Positions 1-8,689 of a DNA stretch of 64,000 nucleotides are shown in pieces. Both the position numbers and the translations under genes were made by a program. The DNA comes from Jiulongibacter sp966250325 (GTDB lineage Bacteria > Bacteroidota > Bacteroidia > Cytophagales > Spirosomataceae), in NCBI GenBank assembly GCA_966250325.1, contig CBINGY010000016.1:14254-78253 (forward strand), given 5' to 3'. The notes beneath the pieces were generated by a model. It did no database searches, was not told where the DNA came from, and was given only the letters and a program-made list of their open reading frames with translations. Position 1 is the first letter of the stretch, and each line of letters starts with the position of its first letter.

Positions 1-67
1 ATTAAACTCTAAAAGAGATCTTCTGTTAGAAGAAATTGAAAATTTAAAGAAAGCAATAAATGTCTAA
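1..67 (+). CDS. 3' end of an unidentified gene (partial)
   Basis: Reading from base 2, twenty-one sense codons run to a TAA at 65-67 and encode a Lys/Glu/Leu-rich tail (LLLEEIENLKKAINV). It looks like the helical C-terminus of a protein that starts outside the window. Only the tail is visible, so no family can be named. It converges with ahcY across a short terminator hairpin. Confidence 0.45.
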   Translation, partial: LNSKRDLLLEEIENLKKAINV

Positions 68-100
68 CAAAAAGCCCCCACTCCAAAAGAGCAGAGGCTT
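68..100 (-). terminator. Rho-independent terminator of ahcY
   Basis: Imperfect hairpin with arms at 72-83 and 89-100 (outer AAGCC/GGCTT and inner CTC/GAG pairs) around a CAAAA loop. Read on the minus strand it is followed by a run of T (complement of 68-73), as expected for the end of ahcY transcripts. On the plus strand it is followed by C and A-rich sequence, so it probably acts mainly on the minus strand. Confidence 0.6.
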
Positions 101-125
101 CAAAAAAATCAAAATCGAAAAAATC

Positions 126-1442
126 TTAGTATCTGTACATCTCTGATTTGAATGGTCCTTCTACAGTTACGCCAATGTACTCGGCTTGCTCAGGGCTCAT
201 TTTTTCAAGCTTGGCACCTACGTGTGAAAGGTGGAAAGCAGCCACCTTCTCATCCAGATGCTTAGGTAGTACATATACCTTGTTTTCGTACGCATCGGTA
301 TTGTTCCAAAGCTCCAGCTGAGCCAGTGTTTGGTTTGAGAATGAGCAAGACATCACAAAAGACGGGTGGCCCATAGCACAGCCCAGGTTTACCAGACGGC
401 CCTCTGCCAAAATGATGATATCGTTCCCCTTAATGTTATACATATCCACCTGAGGCTTAATCTCAGATTTGGTATGGCCGTAATTTTGATTTAACCAGGC
501 CATGTCAATTTCATTATCAAAGTGGCCGATGTTACAAACCACGGCCTTATCACGCATTTTCTCAAAATGCTCTGCACGAATGATGTTAAAATTACCAGTG
601 GCCGTTACAAAGATCTGAGCACGTGGTGCCGCTTCTGCCATGGTAACTACTTCAAAGCCATCCATAGCAGCCTGAAGAGCACAGATCGGATCTATTTCTG
701 TTACCAGAACTCTGCAGCCCGCACCACGAAGTGACTCAGCAGAGCCTTTTCCTACATCACCGTAACCAGCCACTACAGCCACTTTACCAGCCAGCATGAG
801 ATCTGTGGCACGACGAATCGCATCTACCAGTGACTCACGGCAGCCATACTTGTTGTCAAATTTTGACTTGGTAACCGAATCGTTGACGTTGATAGCCGGT
901 AATACCAGTGTGCCTTTTTTCATTCTTTCATACAGACGGTGCACACCCGTGGTGGTTTCCTCAGAAAGACCCTTTATTCCGGCTACCAGCTCAGGATACT
1001 GATCAAAAACCATATTGGTAAGATCACCGCCGTCATCCAAAATCATATTCAATGGCTGCTGATCTTCACCAAAGAAAAGCGTTTGTTCGATACACCAGTC
1101 AAACTCCTCGGCGTTCATTCCTTTCCACGCATACACCTGAATACCTGCGGCGGCGATAGCAGCGGCGGCGTGATCCTGAGTAGAGAAGATATTGCAGGAA
1201 GACCAGGTAACTTCAGCACCCAATTCTACCAGCGTTTCAATCAACACCGCGGTTTGGATAGTCATATGAAGACAGCCTGCAATTCTCGCTCCTTTAAGCG
1301 GTTTTGACGGACCATATTCTTTACGGATTTCCATCAAACCCGGCATTTCGGCCTCAGCCAATGTGATCTCTTTGCGGCCCCAGTCTGCCAGAGAAATATC
1401 TTTCACTTTGTACGGAAGGTAAGTCTTCGTTGCTGTTGACAT
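126..1442 (-). CDS. ahcY: Adenosylhomocysteinase
   Basis: S-adenosylhomocysteine hydrolase, a cytosolic NAD-dependent enzyme that splits SAH to adenosine and homocysteine and so removes the product inhibitor of methyltransferases. The 438-residue protein has the usual length and the family hallmarks: the N-terminal substrate domain, the NAD-binding glycine motif GYGDVGKGSA near residue 225, NIGHFDNEID further on, and the conserved C-terminus ending in KSEMYRY. The ATG start is followed directly by typical N-terminal sequence. It is transcribed alone, divergent from the T9SS type B gene at 1614, and ends at a hairpin terminator. No SAH riboswitch is evident upstream. Identification is secure. 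Confidence 0.97.
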   Translation of the reverse strand: MSTATKTYLPYKVKDISLADWGRKEITLAEAEMPGLMEIRKEYGPSKPLKGARIAGCLHMTIQTAVLIETLVELGAEVTWSSCNIFSTQDHAAAAIAAAGIQVYAWKGMNAEEFDWCIEQTLFFGEDQQPLNMILDDGGDLTNMVFDQYPELVAGIKGLSEETTTGVHRLYERMKKGTLVLPAINVNDSVTKSKFDNKYGCRESLVDAIRRATDLMLAGKVAVVAGYGDVGKGSAESLRGAGCRVLVTEIDPICALQAAMDGFEVVTMAEAAPRAQIFVTATGNFNIIRAEHFEKMRDKAVVCNIGHFDNEIDMAWLNQNYGHTKSEIKPQVDMYNIKGNDIIILAEGRLVNLGCAMGHPSFVMSCSFSNQTLAQLELWNNTDAYENKVYVLPKHLDEKVAAFHLSHVGAKLEKMSPEQAEYIGVTVEGPFKSEMYRY

Positions 1443-1613
1443 ATAAATAGTTTTTTTATCTACAATTTTTGAGTTTCTCTATAAAATTTATCTAAATGAA
1501 AGACAAAATTAACAAATATTATCTACACAATAAACAGATTACCTGTTTTTTATCTATTTGATTTTTTATTTAGCTGCAGCTTTTTATTCAACAGCTTCGT
1601 AGATTAGAGGCCC

Positions 1614-3863
1614 ATGTTCAGATTAGCCTTCCTTCGGTTCAGAATTCTACTTGTTATAGGTGGGTTCGTAGTCCCTGTTTTGGCCCAGCGGCCTGACAGA
1701 CAGGGGGATTACTGGCTTTTCGGTGAAAATGTGTCGCTTCAGTTTTCGAGCTCAGGAAACCCTCAGATTAATAGCAGAAATACCATTCCGACTTCGGGAG
1801 GTAGTGTGGTTTATACCAATACCTCTGGCGAACTCATCCTCTATTCAAATGGCCCCACAGTGTGGAACGGAAACGGTCAGACTCTGGAAAATGGAACAGT
1901 TCTTATCAAAAATCAGGAAGCCAATTATCCTGGTTTAATTGTCCCGATTCCCGGCTCCGATAACAGATTTCTACTATTTAGTGTAGATGAAACCGAAGGG
2001 AACACCGATCCTGCAACTGTAACTTTTCCGATCTATTATCATGAGATAGATATGAATGCTGCCGCGGGTCGGGGAGCTGTAGTTTCCGGAAAAAAACTGT
2101 TACTCAAAGAAAGCTCATTTGCGTTAACTGCCGTGAAGCACTGCAATAACAAGGCTTACTGGCTCATTGCCCATGAAGGAAAATCGGACGGATTTCTGGT
2201 TTATCTCATTGACGAGAATGGTATTCATATCGATGACGTACAAACTTACAGAACAGGAACCCGCTTTAACCGCTCTTCGGTAGGCCTGCAGCAGGAAATT
2301 GTGGCGTCTGAAGACGGAAAGCTCATTGCGGTATCAAAGCCAGTTTCTCCCGAAGGTGGTTTTGTGGAAACCTTCCCTTTTAACAACGAAACCGGGGAAG
2401 TGGGAAAGAAAATAGTGACATTGAAAGAGCTGGGAAAAATTAAAGGTATAGCCCTTTCGCCTTCAGGCAAATTTGTTTTTGTTTCCCGATTTACCACCCA
2501 AACCAGTATTGACGAAAGCACCTATTCGGATACCTATGAACTGGTGCAGTTCCGAACTTCGGTGGCTCCGACTTTTAGGGAAGTACTGGCTACAAATACC
2601 TACAGGGGAAGACGAGGAGATGACCCGGATAGTCAGTTTCTGGTAGAGCCTGGCGTCTACGGAAACCTTAAACTTGCACCAAATGGCAAGATTTATCTGG
2701 CCCATGTGGACGATTCGTACCTTTCAGTAGTCAATAATCCAGATGAAACAGGCCCCGCGGTAAATTTTCAATACCGGGGTTTTAGCCTGGGTTCCAGAAA
2801 ATCAAAAGCCCAGCTACCGGCCACACTTTCACCAGATTATCCGGAGATAAAAGCAAAGGTGGTTTTTGAAGGAGATAGCCTACTATGTAACCCAAAACTA
2901 AAAGCTGAGACCGGAACAACACCCCAAACCGATATGAAGTATCAATGGTACCGGGATCAGAAACTTCTGGAAGGACAAAATTCTGCTACGATCAAAGTGA
3001 CTCAGCCCGGGGACTATCAGGTATTCGTAATCAGAGAATGTAGCCAGGTATTGAGCCCCAAAAAGGCTATAAAAGCCGGTGAATCTCCTGAAAAACCAAT
3101 AAGTGATAGCACAATAACGATTTGCACAGGCAATGAATTACCCACCTTAAACCTATACAGAGAAGGATTGAAATGGTACCTGGAAAAGAATTTACAGCTG
3201 GCAGTAAAGGAAGGCCCGGCATTTGTTCCGCAGATAGGCACGCTGACCCCTTCAAAAAATACCTACTTCGTTACTGTAACCGAAAAAGGATGCGAAAGTG
3301 AGGCGTCTTCTATTACACTTGAGGTTCTGGATAACCAGCCCATCACACTCAAAGACAGTCTGCTTTTTGAGTGCTTTAACGGCACCAATGAAACTTTTCC
3401 CGTTTATACCAACGAAAAAATACCACCCGTTACCTGGTTTAAAGATGGGGACTTTTATTCAGAGGACACTAATCCGGCCATTAAGGAATATGGTCTTTAT
3501 GAAGTACGCAAACAGGATCAAAGATGCCCTTCATCGGATAACATTGTGGTCAAAGAAGCCTGTATAGACCTTTATCTGCCAGGGGCATTCACCCCCAATA
3601 ATGATGGCATAAACGATGAACTGATTTTGTTTGGAAGCGGAAAATTCACGTTTGATTTTCAACTTACTGACCGTAATAATCGCATACTTCTGAATCTGAA
3701 AAATCAGCAATTCGATAATAAACAGCTGATTCTCTGGGATGGAAAAGCAGCTCAGAGTCCGGTGGCTGAAGGGCTTTTCTATTATCTTTTGAAGGCCCGC
3801 GGGATCTTTGACGGAGTGGAGCGGGAACAAACTCTGCCCGGTCAGATTACCCTTCTCCGATAA
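1614..3863 (+). CDS. Secreted protein with T9SS type B (CHU_C / gliding-associated) sorting domain
   Basis: Large exported protein of 749 residues. A signal peptide covers about residues 1-24 (hydrophobic core, then VLAQ). Residues 30-410 contain WD/propeller-like beta segments with phrases such as LAPNGKIYLAHVD. Residues 410-640 look like Ig-like/PKD-type modules with paired cysteines. The C-terminal ~95 residues open with LPGAFTPNNDGINDELI, the hallmark of the CHU_C domain that directs export by the type IX secretion system. Its role is unknown; cell-surface or secreted adhesin-like proteins are common in this class. The gene has its own upstream region, and its last 17 bases overlap the end of the convergent murF. 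Confidence 0.85.
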   Translation: MFRLAFLRFRILLVIGGFVVPVLAQRPDRQGDYWLFGENVSLQFSSSGNPQINSRNTIPTSGGSVVYTNTSGELILYSNGPTVWNGNGQTLENGTVLIKNQEANYPGLIVPIPGSDNRFLLFSVDETEGNTDPATVTFPIYYHEIDMNAAAGRGAVVSGKKLLLKESSFALTAVKHCNNKAYWLIAHEGKSDGFLVYLIDENGIHIDDVQTYRTGTRFNRSSVGLQQEIVASEDGKLIAVSKPVSPEGGFVETFPFNNETGEVGKKIVTLKELGKIKGIALSPSGKFVFVSRFTTQTSIDESTYSDTYELVQFRTSVAPTFREVLATNTYRGRRGDDPDSQFLVEPGVYGNLKLAPNGKIYLAHVDDSYLSVVNNPDETGPAVNFQYRGFSLGSRKSKAQLPATLSPDYPEIKAKVVFEGDSLLCNPKLKAETGTTPQTDMKYQWYRDQKLLEGQNSATIKVTQPGDYQVFVIRECSQVLSPKKAIKAGESPEKPISDSTITICTGNELPTLNLYREGLKWYLEKNLQLAVKEGPAFVPQIGTLTPSKNTYFVTVTEKGCESEASSITLEVLDNQPITLKDSLLFECFNGTNETFPVYTNEKIPPVTWFKDGDFYSEDTNPAIKEYGLYEVRKQDQRCPSSDNIVVKEACIDLYLPGAFTPNNDGINDELILFGSGKFTFDFQLTDRNNRILLNLKNQQFDNKQLILWDGKAAQSPVAEGLFYYLLKARGIFDGVEREQTLPGQITLLR

Positions 3864-5145
3864 ACTTCAGGGTGCTTTCCAGCCCTACTCCCCGGCTACC
3901 TTTTATGAGAAATGCTTTATTGGAAAACGCCTTGTCCAGAAGCCAGTTATGCAGGGAAAATTTATCTGTAAAATAAAACGCTTTAGGCAGATGCTTTAGG
4001 GCAGCTTTCATGTTTTCTCCAAACAAAACCACCACTTCAAAATCACCCGTGGCCAGAATCTCCCCCATTTTTTCATGCTCGGCCTCAGAATCTTCGCCAA
4101 GTTCAAACATATCACCCAGAATCACCACCTTACCCTTTTCAGTCTTTAGGGCCATAAAATTCCTCACAGATGCTTCCATGGAAGAAGGATTTGCGTTGTA
4201 CGCATCAAGAAAGAGACTATTACTTCCCTGCTCTATTTTCTGAGAGCGGTTGTTATCCGGATTATATGCTGCCAGGGCCTCGCAGGCCTTTGTAGTTTCT
4301 ATATTGAAATAGATTCCGATGTTGAAGGCGGTTTGTATATTGTCAAAATTATATTTTCCAGAAATGTGAGCGGTGTACTCTATTCCGGTGTCTGGCTCTT
4401 TGAACTTTATGGCCGGGCTTTCTTCCAACATTTGTAATGCACGCTCGTCGTTACCATAGAATACGGTGAGACGCATCTGGCGGTCCTCCACCATTTTCAT
4501 AAGATTTTCATCGCGGGCATTTACAAAGGCAATGGCCTCATGGGCTTTCAGAAAATCATATAGCTCACCTTTCCCTTTCTTTACCCCCTCTACCCCACCA
4601 AAGCCTTCGAGGTGGGCTTTCCCTACATTGGTAATAAAGCCGTGAGTAGGTGCCGCAATTTCACTGAGCATCGCAATTTCCTTCTGGTGGTTTGCTCCCA
4701 TTTCAATGATGGCTATTTCTGTATCTGCAGGCATGGAAAGCAGGGTAAGCGGCACTCCGATGTGATTATTGAGATTACCCGAAGTAGCGTGAACTTTATA
4801 TCTGGTGGATAATACTGCCTTAAGAAGTTCCTTATTGGTAGTCTTCCCATTTGAGCCTGTAAGTGATATAACAGGAATTGAAAACTGCCTGCGGTGGTAA
4901 TTGGCCAGTTTTTGCAGGGTTTCGAGAACATTCTCTACCAGGATACACCGATCTTCGGTGGCATATTGGGCCTCGTCAATGACGGCATAGGAAGCTCCGT
5001 CGGTAAGAGCCTGAATTGCGAACTTGTTCCCATTGAAATTATCCCCTTTTAAAGCAAAAAAGAGATCATTGGGTTCAAGTTTCCGGGTATCTGTACATAT
5101 CTTATTCGACCGGAGAAAATACGGGTATAATTCTTCTATACTCAT
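3847..5145 (-). CDS. murF: UDP-N-acetylmuramoyl-tripeptide--D-alanyl-D-alanine ligase
   Basis: Mur ligase adding D-Ala-D-Ala to the UDP-MurNAc-tripeptide, the last cytoplasmic step of the peptidoglycan precursor pathway. The 432-residue protein shows the N-terminal UMAG-binding region (STDTR-like CTDTRKLEPNDLFFALKG), the ATP-binding loop GSNGKTT at 97-103, EMGANHQKEI and the DAYNANPSSM motif typical of MurF. It is not next to the other mur genes; murE lies about 20 kb away on the other strand. Its 3' end overlaps the convergent secreted-protein gene by 17 bases. Identification is secure. Confidence 0.95.
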   Translation of the reverse strand: MSIEELYPYFLRSNKICTDTRKLEPNDLFFALKGDNFNGNKFAIQALTDGASYAVIDEAQYATEDRCILVENVLETLQKLANYHRRQFSIPVISLTGSNGKTTNKELLKAVLSTRYKVHATSGNLNNHIGVPLTLLSMPADTEIAIIEMGANHQKEIAMLSEIAAPTHGFITNVGKAHLEGFGGVEGVKKGKGELYDFLKAHEAIAFVNARDENLMKMVEDRQMRLTVFYGNDERALQMLEESPAIKFKEPDTGIEYTAHISGKYNFDNIQTAFNIGIYFNIETTKACEALAAYNPDNNRSQKIEQGSNSLFLDAYNANPSSMEASVRNFMALKTEKGKVVILGDMFELGEDSEAEHEKMGEILATGDFEVVVLFGENMKAALKHLPKAFYFTDKFSLHNWLLDKAFSNKAFLIKGSRGVGLESTLKFIGEG

Positions 5146-5204
5146 TCAGAGATTGCATGATTTTGCACTCAAATTTCGGCTTAATTTTCTAATTTCAAGA
5201 CTTC

Positions 5205-5690
5205 ATGCGAGTATACACCTCATATTTAGATTCGTCATGCGGGCCACTGGAGCTACAATGTTCAGAAACAGGGGTTAAGAAGGTTTCATTTGTTGCCGGC
5301 TCTGATGAAGAAAGCTTGGATAAGCCTCCCATTCTTCTGGAACTGGAAGAGCAGCTATCTGCCTATTTGGAAGGTAATCTTCGTGATTTTGACCTTCCTT
5401 TTGAGCCGGAAGGCACCGAATTTCAAAAACGCGTATGGGCCGAACTCGTCAAAATACCTTATGGAAAAACCATTTCCTATGATGAACTGGCGGCCAGACT
5501 GGGTGACCCGAAGGTGATCCGTGCAGCGGCCTCTGCCAACGGTAAAAATCCTATCGGTATTCTTATCCCCTGTCACCGCGTAATCGGGAAAAACGGAAAT
5601 CTGGTAGGATACGCAGGTGGCCTGCCCAAAAAGCGGTTTCTGCTGGAACTAGAGAACCGGGTGGCCAATGGGGTTTTGGAGTTGTTTTGA
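5205..5690 (+). CDS. ogt: Methylated-DNA--[protein]-cysteine S-methyltransferase
   Basis: Suicidal DNA-repair protein that transfers an alkyl group from O6-alkylguanine to its own cysteine. The 161-residue protein carries the active-site motif IPCHRVIG with the acceptor Cys at 123, the helix-turn-helix arginine-finger region FQKRVWAELVKIPYGKTISY, and GYAGGLPKKRFLLELE at the end. Length matches the Ogt/MGMT family; there is no AdaA domain. It is divergent from murF (59-base gap) and followed by the promoter of the next gene. Confidence 0.93.
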   Translation: MRVYTSYLDSSCGPLELQCSETGVKKVSFVAGSDEESLDKPPILLELEEQLSAYLEGNLRDFDLPFEPEGTEFQKRVWAELVKIPYGKTISYDELAARLGDPKVIRAAASANGKNPIGILIPCHRVIGKNGNLVGYAGGLPKKRFLLELENRVANGVLELF

Positions 5691-5694
5691 AAAT

Positions 5695-5726
5695 TTTGCC
5701 AGTTAAGAGCCTGTTTACTAACTTTA
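5695..5726 (+). promoter_or_regulatory. Bacteroidota-type promoter for the T9SS type A gene
   Basis: A TTTG at 5695-5698 and a TAACTTTA box at 5719-5726 are 20 bases apart, close to the Bacteroidota sigma-ABfr pattern (-33 TTTG, -7 TAnnTTTG). A start of transcription near 5733 would give a leader of about 15 bases before the ATG at 5748. Confidence 0.45.
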
Positions 5727-5747
5727 TCCAGTTAAACTAAATTCCTC

Positions 5748-7958
5748 ATGAAGCTAACTCTACTAGTACTTATTCTCCCATACTTGGGATTTGCACAACA
5801 AGACTCCATTTGGGCAAAGGCGGAGATGAATCCACCGGCGATAACATCTGTCAATGCGGTGAGTTATAACAGTATGGATCAGGGAATCGTCAATTTTGAA
5901 AATTTAAACGTCACCAGGAGTGACAAAAATGAATATCTCATTAAAACCTGGTTCAATAGAGAAAATACTTCGTCAAATAAGCTTCAAATACTTTCGACAA
6001 ATGGGGAGCTGGTTACAGTAAATCATTCTACGCAAAAATCAGCAGCCACGGTTTTCCCGCTATATCAGGACCTATTCAAATACGGCGATAGCTATGTTCA
6101 AGTTACGGAATTTCAAGCCGATGGATATTCCGATTCGGTTTATGTATTTTACCCAAACAAGACTCTCAAAGAATCATTTGCCATAAATACACATGAAATT
6201 CAAAACGTATTTCTGGAAAACGATAAACTGATTTTTGTCTCAAACGGACTGACCAGCCAGAGTAGTTTTCTTCTTGTTTATGATCTCACGGGCACCTTGA
6301 TAAAGGAAGAACCCATCGGTTTTTGGATATCCGAATCCAATTATCAAAATAACGAATTGATTGTATGCGGTAGAGAAGGGGGCAGTATTAAAGTATACTC
6401 CAATCAATTGGATTTTATCGTGGGATTTACTGTTGGATTCTACGCCGATTATTCTTTTGGAAACGGCTTTGTTATTGCCCATTCGGCAGAAAAGAATGTG
6501 CATTATAACCTGAACACTAAAATTGTTAAGAATCTAAACCCGGCTATTGATCAGGTGATTACAGATCCGAAATCGGAAACATTTTATGTGAGACTTGGAA
6601 ATACACTGGAAGAATATGATGCCAATCTTGTGAAAGACACCGTTTTGGAACTCCCCGGCCTTTCATCTCCCGGAAAATCTCTCATGGAGGTAGAGTTTAA
6701 AAATCCCTACTTCCTGGTAACCCAGACTTTTGTGGGTGATTTTTACAACAGAATGTATTTTGTTCTCAATAAAAACGGAGATGTTCTTTATCAGGAGCAG
6801 GTGAGATATGCTGACAATGCCGAGCCGATGAATTTTGCCACTATAGAAACGGATCCGGCTGGCCATGTACTCTTTTTCAGTCCGAACGGGCTAACGAAAG
6901 TAAAGGCTTCGGGAGAAATTTTATGGCATAGAGATAAACCATTTGTGAAACGCATCTATCTGAAACCCCAGCTTTTTATGAATGAGGATGGTTCCTTTAT
7001 GGTTTTGGCTAATTACAACTTGTGGAATGCAGTGGCGATTCTTTTTGAAAACGATGAAAGCCGTTGCAGATATTCCGTAAATAACCCAATCCCTGAAAAA
7101 GCATGTGCCCCCTCCAACCAGGTAAAACATCAGTACATAAGTAGTTTTACCGGGAATCTTACGGGAATCCAACTGCTGCAGGGAAACTCAGCTTTGCCCT
7201 CAGTAGATTTGCCATACAATTCCCTGGGGCTGTCTTTCAACTGGTATAAAGATGGCCATTTGGACAGCACCAATTACCTATATACTCCTGATCCCGGCCA
7301 CACCTACCTTCTGGAGATAGCACAGCCAGGCTGTAGTAATAAAAGCGAGCCTGTTCACTTTTCTTATGGAAATAATGACGAGCTATTATCTCCTAAACTT
7401 ACGGCCAAAGATGACAGAGTAGCTATTGGAAACAGTACTTACCTGATTGGCAGTTGTGATAATGCTTTAGTGAGCTTCCAGCAGCTACCCCCTAACATGA
7501 CGCCAAATATGGATCAGGATGAGCTTATGGTGACTCCTGAAAGTACCACGACTTACTCCATGACTTGTCAAAGAAACCTTCGCCCGCTTGTTTATAGCTC
7601 ACAGGATGGTTATAAATTGGGCGAACCAGTGCTTTCATGCGAGACTTCAGTGAAGGAGGTTCAAGTCATAGTTTATGACCCAAACGCCGTCTTGAGTAAA
7701 ACTTCGGAAGCCCCTGAAATAAAACTCTTTCCCAATCCAAGTACTCGGTATTTTCAGGTTCTTAACAAAGAAGGTGAAAAACTCATAAGACTTGAAATCC
7801 TGAATAGCCTGGGTCAGCTTGTTCATTCATACCGGGAAAATGAAATTCCGGAATCTCAGCGAATTGACCTCTCCACCACTATATATAAACCCGCGGTGTA
7901 TCTCGTTAGGATGAGTTTTTCTAAAAACATAAGAACTTTAAAGCTAGTAATTCAATAA
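5748..7958 (+). CDS. Secreted protein with T9SS type A sorting domain
   Basis: Exported protein of 736 residues with a short signal peptide (MKLTLLVLILPYLGFAQQ). Residues 30-430 are beta-rich with repeated loop-strand patterns like a propeller. A cysteine-containing Ig-like stretch follows, and the last ~75 residues form a Por secretion-system sorting domain: IKLFPNPSTRYFQV, then ILNSLGQLV, then YLVRMSF and a basic terminal strand. This predicts T9SS export and cell-surface attachment or release. The catalytic or binding role is not recognisable. It is preceded by its own promoter and shares no obvious homology beyond architecture with the type B protein at 1614. Confidence 0.82.
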   Translation: MKLTLLVLILPYLGFAQQDSIWAKAEMNPPAITSVNAVSYNSMDQGIVNFENLNVTRSDKNEYLIKTWFNRENTSSNKLQILSTNGELVTVNHSTQKSAATVFPLYQDLFKYGDSYVQVTEFQADGYSDSVYVFYPNKTLKESFAINTHEIQNVFLENDKLIFVSNGLTSQSSFLLVYDLTGTLIKEEPIGFWISESNYQNNELIVCGREGGSIKVYSNQLDFIVGFTVGFYADYSFGNGFVIAHSAEKNVHYNLNTKIVKNLNPAIDQVITDPKSETFYVRLGNTLEEYDANLVKDTVLELPGLSSPGKSLMEVEFKNPYFLVTQTFVGDFYNRMYFVLNKNGDVLYQEQVRYADNAEPMNFATIETDPAGHVLFFSPNGLTKVKASGEILWHRDKPFVKRIYLKPQLFMNEDGSFMVLANYNLWNAVAILFENDESRCRYSVNNPIPEKACAPSNQVKHQYISSFTGNLTGIQLLQGNSALPSVDLPYNSLGLSFNWYKDGHLDSTNYLYTPDPGHTYLLEIAQPGCSNKSEPVHFSYGNNDELLSPKLTAKDDRVAIGNSTYLIGSCDNALVSFQQLPPNMTPNMDQDELMVTPESTTTYSMTCQRNLRPLVYSSQDGYKLGEPVLSCETSVKEVQVIVYDPNAVLSKTSEAPEIKLFPNPSTRYFQVLNKEGEKLIRLEILNSLGQLVHSYRENEIPESQRIDLSTTIYKPAVYLVRMSFSKNIRTLKLVIQ

Positions 7959-7965
7959 CAACCTC

Positions 7966-7990
7966 ACTTCAACGCCTCCCAAAGTACCTC
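7966..7990. repeat. 25-bp direct repeat, copy 1 (remnant of the oxidoreductase 3' end)
   Basis: Matches 8698-8722 at 24 of 25 positions. On the minus strand it still reads as PEVLWEALK followed by a stop, almost the same end as the real gene (VEVLWEALKLF). A weak 5-bp hairpin, TCCCA (7978-7982) with TGGGA (7991-7995) followed by TTTT, may help end transcripts from the gene at 5748. The rest of 7991-8169 is AT-rich and I see no gene in it. Confidence 0.7.
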
Positions 7991-8169
7991 TGGGATTTTG
8001 GAATAGTTTTCAAATAAGCTTGTCAATTCTATTTACACCACTTAATCACTTACAATTTGTTAATCGCAGGTATTATCAATTTTCGATATACGATATAATT
8101 GACACTTATTATATCTGGCTTGATAGAAGAATCCCTAGTTGATTAAAGTTGAAAATAATTATGACGCAT

Positions 8170-8676
8170 CTAACGATTTTCTACCGGTATGTCTTTGAAA
8201 TTACCGTAAATATGAACCAACTCGTCATTAACAGGAATATCTGCTTCAAATTCTCCCGTAACTAAATCACCCTTAAATTTATCTACTCTTAATTTCCCAT
8301 TTACATGACCTTCATTATAATTATCGTATTGGATATCATTATATAAATGAAGAGATAGAATTTTTAGTTTACAAAGCCCCTTTCTTGAAAACCCTTGAGT
8401 TCTAAAGGAAATAGACCCATCATAATTGTTCCCTTTTGATGAGCTCAAAGAAAGTAAATAATATATATTCAACTCCCCCTCTTCATCCAAAACGGGATGT
8501 ATTTCAATGTACTTGAAACAATAAATTGTATCATTAACTGTCAATCCAAATTGATGTTTGAATGAATCCTGATTTGAGGATTCACACAAGAAATTGATTC
8601 TTTTACTTCGAACTTCACTTTTTTGACAGCCAAAGAAACTAGTCCAAATGACTAAAACAATAAGTCTGTTTTTCAT
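8170..8676 (-). CDS. Small putative lipoprotein, unknown function
   Basis: A 168-residue protein with a lipoprotein signal (SFFGCQKS, lipid-modified Cys near residue 17) and a mostly beta-strand, charged mature part. I do not recognise a family. It begins 13 bases after the stop of the upstream oxidoreductase gene, so it could be co-transcribed with it. Its sequence is visibly more AT-rich than its neighbours. The gene lies between two copies of a 25-bp direct repeat, which suggests that it was acquired or inserted. A possible immunity or envelope role is only a guess. Confidence 0.65.
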   Translation of the reverse strand: MKNRLIVLVIWTSFFGCQKSEVRSKRINFLCESSNQDSFKHQFGLTVNDTIYCFKYIEIHPVLDEEGELNIYYLLSLSSSKGNNYDGSISFRTQGFSRKGLCKLKILSLHLYNDIQYDNYNEGHVNGKLRVDKFKGDLVTGEFEADIPVNDELVHIYGNFKDIPVENR

Positions 8677-8689
8677 AAGAAAAAGAGTT

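Noticed and set aside
1443..1613. Possible SAH riboswitch or promoter in the ahcY leader
   Set aside because: The region is AT-rich with no conserved pairing that I can recognise, and no full TAnnTTTG box at a proper spacing for either gene.
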